Shown here: one piece after another, positions 61,831 to 64,000 of the stretch
Layout of the letters: every line of letters starts with the position of its first letter
How positions within the stretch are numbered: the first letter of the stretch is position 1
Source of the DNA: Candidatus Nomurabacteria bacterium
Lineage (GTDB): Bacteria > Patescibacteriota > Saccharimonadia > Saccharimonadales > UBA7683
Assembly (NCBI GenBank): GCA_020631865.1
Contig: JACKGS010000002.1
Coordinates: 214,598-278,597 of the forward strand
DNA: 64,000 nucleotides
Reading direction: 5' to 3'
The notes under the pieces: generated by a model
Told to the model about the DNA's origin: nothing
Seen by the model: only the letters and a program-made list of their open reading frames with translations
Databases searched by the model: none
Made by a program: the position numbers and the translations under genes

Positions 61831-62326
61831 TTGGAATCTCCTGGTTTGAATAATATACGTTACTAAATGGAAAATCTTTCAGCCATTGTTGCAGGGCGCT
61901 GAAAAGCTTTTGGTAGTAGCTTTGCTCGTAACCCTCGGCCGTTACCCACCAGCTCGCATCAACATCGTGCTCAAGAAGCTCTTCGGTAAGCTCAGTACGA
62001 AGTCCCATTGGATAGAGATAAAAGCAACCGATGTATTTGCCGGATGTATCACGAACTGCGTATGCAAATGAATCGCCATCTCTAAATTCCCGTTCATGCC
62101 AGGCAAGATCAAGAAAGTTGAATTCTTCCGTTACTGCTTCGGCGGGCCATGATCCGCCACGTGTTTTACGTATGATCTCTAAACTAGAGTTGACGGCTTC
62201 CATGTCTAGTTGCACGTCTTTTCGGTTGAGTGGTTTCGCAATAAGATCTTGGAACTCAAGGCTAACTGGTGCCTCAAAACCATCCGGTAGGTTAAACTTT
62301 CTTATAAAGCCTTTGTAGTCGCTCAT
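61820..62326 (-). CDS. GNAT-like acetyltransferase
   Basis: A 168-residue protein with GNAT-like strands: AYAVRDTSGKYIGCFYLYPM at the centre and ASWWVTAEGYEQSYYQKLFSALQ for the C-terminal helix. The classical R/Q-x-x-G-x-G/A loop is degenerate, so acetyl-CoA binding is uncertain. It starts within the stop of the short VOC gene (ATGA) and overlaps the Ldh gene. It would be the first of two such enzymes in this operon. Confidence 0.7.
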   Translation of the reverse strand: MSDYKGFIRKFNLPDGFEAPVSLEFQDLIAKPLNRKDVQLDMEAVNSSLEIIRKTRGGSWPAEAVTEEFNFLDLAWHEREFRDGDSFAYAVRDTSGKYIGCFYLYPMGLRTELTEELLEHDVDASWWVTAEGYEQSYYQKLFSALQQWLKDFPFSNVYYSNQEIPNED

Positions 62327-62487
62327 CTTTGTCCTATCTCAATATAGTTTCCGCTTGGGTCTTTGACAAAAGCATACGTGAGCGTCACGCCTTTTGTTAT
62401 CGGGATTGCTAACTCACAACCATTATCAACTAGTTCCTGAATATCACTTTTCTGATCATCTGACCCAACTAATATTGCGTTGCTCAT
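62323..62487 (-). CDS. short VOC-fold (glyoxalase-like) fragment, 54 aa
   Basis: A 54-residue frame with coupled starts on both sides: its ATG overlaps the SDR stop and its TGA overlaps the next ATG. The sequence resembles the C-terminal half of a vicinal oxygen chelate protein, with ELVDNGCELAIPITKG and the typical end TYAFVKDPSGNYIEIGQ. The first half of the fold is missing, so it is either a truncated remnant kept to preserve coupling, or it dimerises to make a full fold. Confidence 0.6.
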   Translation of the reverse strand: MSNAILVGSDDQKSDIQELVDNGCELAIPITKGVTLTYAFVKDPSGNYIEIGQR

Positions 62488-63212
62488 TTCAGTGTAAATC
62501 CTCCATCTACAGCCAATACCTGTCCGGTAACAAATGATGCGTCATCAGAAAGCAAAAAACTGATAACAGCTGCAATTTCCTCTGGCTTGCCCATGCGCTG
62601 GATAACAGAAAGGTCAGTCGTCCAGCTTGGTTCTTCGCCTGTCGTAGCTGTAAGGGGCGTGTCAATGAGACCGGGCGCAACTGCGTTAACTCGCACCAAC
62701 GGCTCTTTGTATGTACGGGCAAAAGATTTAGTGAGCGAGATAATGCCAGCTTTAGAGGCAGAGTAAATAACGCCGTAAGGTTCGCCAATGATACCATCTA
62801 CTGAGGTAAGCGCAACAATCGACCCGTCTTTTGAAGTTTCTTGAATTAATTTGCCAAGGATCCTGAGGGTATTGAAGGTGCCTTTTAGGTTTACATCGAT
62901 CGTTTTGTTGATATTTTCCTCAGTAATAGTATCAACGCCAGCAGGAAGTGGAAGAACGCCAGCATTTGCCACGAGGTAATCAAGCCGACCGAACTCTTGC
63001 TGTATATAGTCACGTAGCTTTTCAATAGATGATGGCTGTGAGATATCTGCAGCGAAGAATTTCACCCTTGTATTGTCATCGAACTGTTCAAGCACCGAAA
63101 TGTCACTTTCAACAGGCGAGTTAAGTATGACTGTGTGCCCTTCTTCGTACAGTCGTTTTGCTGTCGCTAAGCCAATACCGCTCGTCGATCCGGTGATAAG
63201 TGCTGTTTTCAT
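62484..63212 (-). CDS. short-chain dehydrogenase/reductase (SDR)
   Basis: A 242-residue classical SDR. The NAD(P) loop is ALITGSTSGIGLATAKRLYE, followed by VANAGVLPLP, Ser in SIVALTSVDG, the YxxxK catalytic pair in VIYSASKAGIISL, and VNAVAPGLIDTPL. The C-terminal SFVTGQVLAVDGGFTLK is also typical. The substrate is an alcohol or ketone. It is the first gene of the coupled operon. Its -10 TATAAT ends 7 bases before the ATG. Confidence 0.94.
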   Translation of the reverse strand: MKTALITGSTSGIGLATAKRLYEEGHTVILNSPVESDISVLEQFDDNTRVKFFAADISQPSSIEKLRDYIQQEFGRLDYLVANAGVLPLPAGVDTITEENINKTIDVNLKGTFNTLRILGKLIQETSKDGSIVALTSVDGIIGEPYGVIYSASKAGIISLTKSFARTYKEPLVRVNAVAPGLIDTPLTATTGEEPSWTTDLSVIQRMGKPEEIAAVISFLLSDDASFVTGQVLAVDGGFTLK

Positions 63213-63219
63213 AATGTAA

Positions 63220-63225
63220 ATTATA
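63220..63225 (-). promoter_or_regulatory. -10 box of the 15-gene operon; leaderless start
   Basis: On the minus strand TATAAT (63225-63220) is preceded directly by TG. The ATG of the SDR gene follows 7 bases later. The -35 region is weak. No Shine-Dalgarno exists between -10 and ATG. Confidence 0.55.
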
Positions 63226-63288
63226 CAGTTAATTACACCTATTAACTAGCTATGGCAGTCTGTTAAATAATGAAAACATGAAAGTACT

Positions 63289-63681
63289 CTATTTATTCCG
63301 ATAAGTTTCAATCGCCACTAGTAGCGATTGCATGTCGGGTAATTTGGTACGCTCAACTAGAACCGGCTCAAGCTCATTTAGAATAAGGGTGAGCTCTTCT
63401 TTGGTTACTGCAACATAAAACTTATGTTCGTTGCCAATTCTAGCACCGCGGTCAACCAGAACACATCCTATTTCCCCATTCACTTCATTCCCAACGTAGA
63501 AGTCCAGCTCATGTGAGTCCTCGGCTGTATAACCAGGTATATTTCCGTAATCCACTGGATACGTTACCCCCTTGAGTGGGTAATCACTATCTGGTGCTAG
63601 CTCAAAGTCATAGTATTGGTTTGCTGGTACGTCAACGACAAAAGTATTAAGGGGTTCGGGGAGTTGGGTTGCAATATTCAT
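63289..63681 (-). CDS. inorganic-pyrophosphatase-like protein, 130 aa
   Basis: A 130-residue protein related to soluble family I pyrophosphatases: VDVPANQYYDFELAPDSDYP at the start and GVTYPVDYGNIPGYTAEDSHELDFYVG in the centre match the core (family VYPxDYGxIPxTxAEDGDPLD). The Asp cluster is partly altered (EDSHELD for DGDPLD) and the protein is about 50 residues short, so catalysis is doubtful. On the minus strand TAGAAT ends 6 bases before the ATG. Could be a pyrophosphate sensor or a diverged phosphatase. Confidence 0.7.
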   Translation of the reverse strand: MNIATQLPEPLNTFVVDVPANQYYDFELAPDSDYPLKGVTYPVDYGNIPGYTAEDSHELDFYVGNEVNGEIGCVLVDRGARIGNEHKFYVAVTKEELTLILNELEPVLVERTKLPDMQSLLVAIETYRNK

Positions 63682-63766
63682 ATCCCCATTCTACACGGTG
63701 CTACAATACAGGTAGAAGATTCGTGTTTTGCTTGCGAGGAAACAGGAATCTTCTTTATGTATAAGT

Positions 63767-64000
63767 CTATAAATCCATATCTCGCACGCTACCAAACGGC
63801 ACCCGCTTTAAGATAGTATTCTGCATATTAGCCATCAGTGCTGGAACTAACGTAAACTCCCCGTACCGATCGTTTACTGTATCCCCTGCTACCGCCAAGC
63901 TCCGCCGATCTATCCGTGTATCATCAAATAAACTTGCTTGCCTGAGTGCATCGGGTACTAAATCATAGACCGTGACAGATATGCTCGTCACCTTGCATGG
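63767..64000 (-). CDS. Y-family DNA polymerase (DinB/UmuC type), C-terminal end
   Basis: The frame is open from the right edge of the window to 63767 on the minus strand, so only the last 77 residues are seen. The content VTVYDLVPDALRQASLFDD followed by NDRYGEFTLVPALMANMQNT matches the little-finger end and the beta-clamp-binding tail of DinB/UmuC translesion polymerases (the QxSLFD element contacts the sliding clamp). No conclusion about the polymerase core is possible. Confidence 0.75.
   Translation of the reverse strand, partial: PCKVTSISVTVYDLVPDALRQASLFDDTRIDRRSLAVAGDTVNDRYGEFTLVPALMANMQNTILKRVPFGSVRDMDL

Overview
The window looks like a chromosomal segment of a reduced-genome Patescibacteria (CPR) bacterium, most likely Saccharibacteria (TM7). 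This is an inference from gene content and order: a dimeric-type glycyl-tRNA synthetase, a compact mraZ-rsmH-ftsL-ftsI-mraY-ftsW-murG-ftsQ cluster, a TraD/HerA-like membrane ATPase, a sigma region 4-HARE-HTH fusion, DprA, many short orphan proteins and moderate GC. Intact genes end in TAA, TAG and TGA, so the standard bacterial code (11) fits.

Layout. 0-2 kb: end of glyS, a truncated nucleotidyltransferase and an AbrB-PIN toxin-antitoxin pair. 2-9.4 kb: accessory single genes (PQQ-type sugar dehydrogenase, cupin, ferric-reductase-like membrane protein with a cupredoxin, TrmB regulator, RNase HI). 9.4-15.7 kb: LysM protein, PIF1-like helicase, GH1 beta-glucosidase and a large LysM/glucosaminidase/amidase autolysin. 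15.7-24.2 kb: the division and wall cluster behind a promoter carrying three MraZ-type boxes. 24.2-25.1 kb: a gene-free stretch where transcription converges from both sides; it holds a 28-bp dif-like site, so this is probably the replication terminus. 25-47.7 kb: mostly minus strand (alpha/beta hydrolase, HerA-like ATPase, sigma-like genes, topA, dprA, pth, der, rluB, two-component system), with two ORF-free units that have a promoter and a terminator and look like structured non-coding RNAs. 47.9-53.5 kb: an integrative element at tRNA-Glu(CUC) with a large serine recombinase, small DNA-binding proteins, a replication-relaxation protein and small orphan genes carrying repeated 5' and 3' RNA-like elements. 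53.9-63.2 kb: a minus-strand operon of 15 genes with almost every junction overlapping, encoding small-molecule modifying enzymes and EamA/SMR-type transporters. 63.3-64 kb: a pyrophosphatase-like protein and the end of a Y-family DNA polymerase.

Four themes recur. (1) Many monocistronic or operon-leading genes have a -10 hexamer, often with an extended TGn, only 6-9 nt before the start codon, implying leaderless mRNAs. Several element genes instead use strong GGAGG Shine-Dalgarno sites. (2) mraY, der, dprA, a 2H phosphoesterase and an EamA transporter carry small indels, several in homopolymers, while the protein sequence on both sides stays conserved; assembly error is likelier than gene decay. 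(3) Structured RNA is prominent: a unit of about 610 nt with a dozen hairpins between the sigma4-HARE gene and topA, a unit of about 410 nt at 40.4-40.8 kb, a 26-bp inverted repeat between mraZ and rsmH, and a two-copy leader motif with apparent compensatory change. (4) The division cluster appears to be regulated at its promoter (MraZ boxes) and possibly through leader structures between genes.
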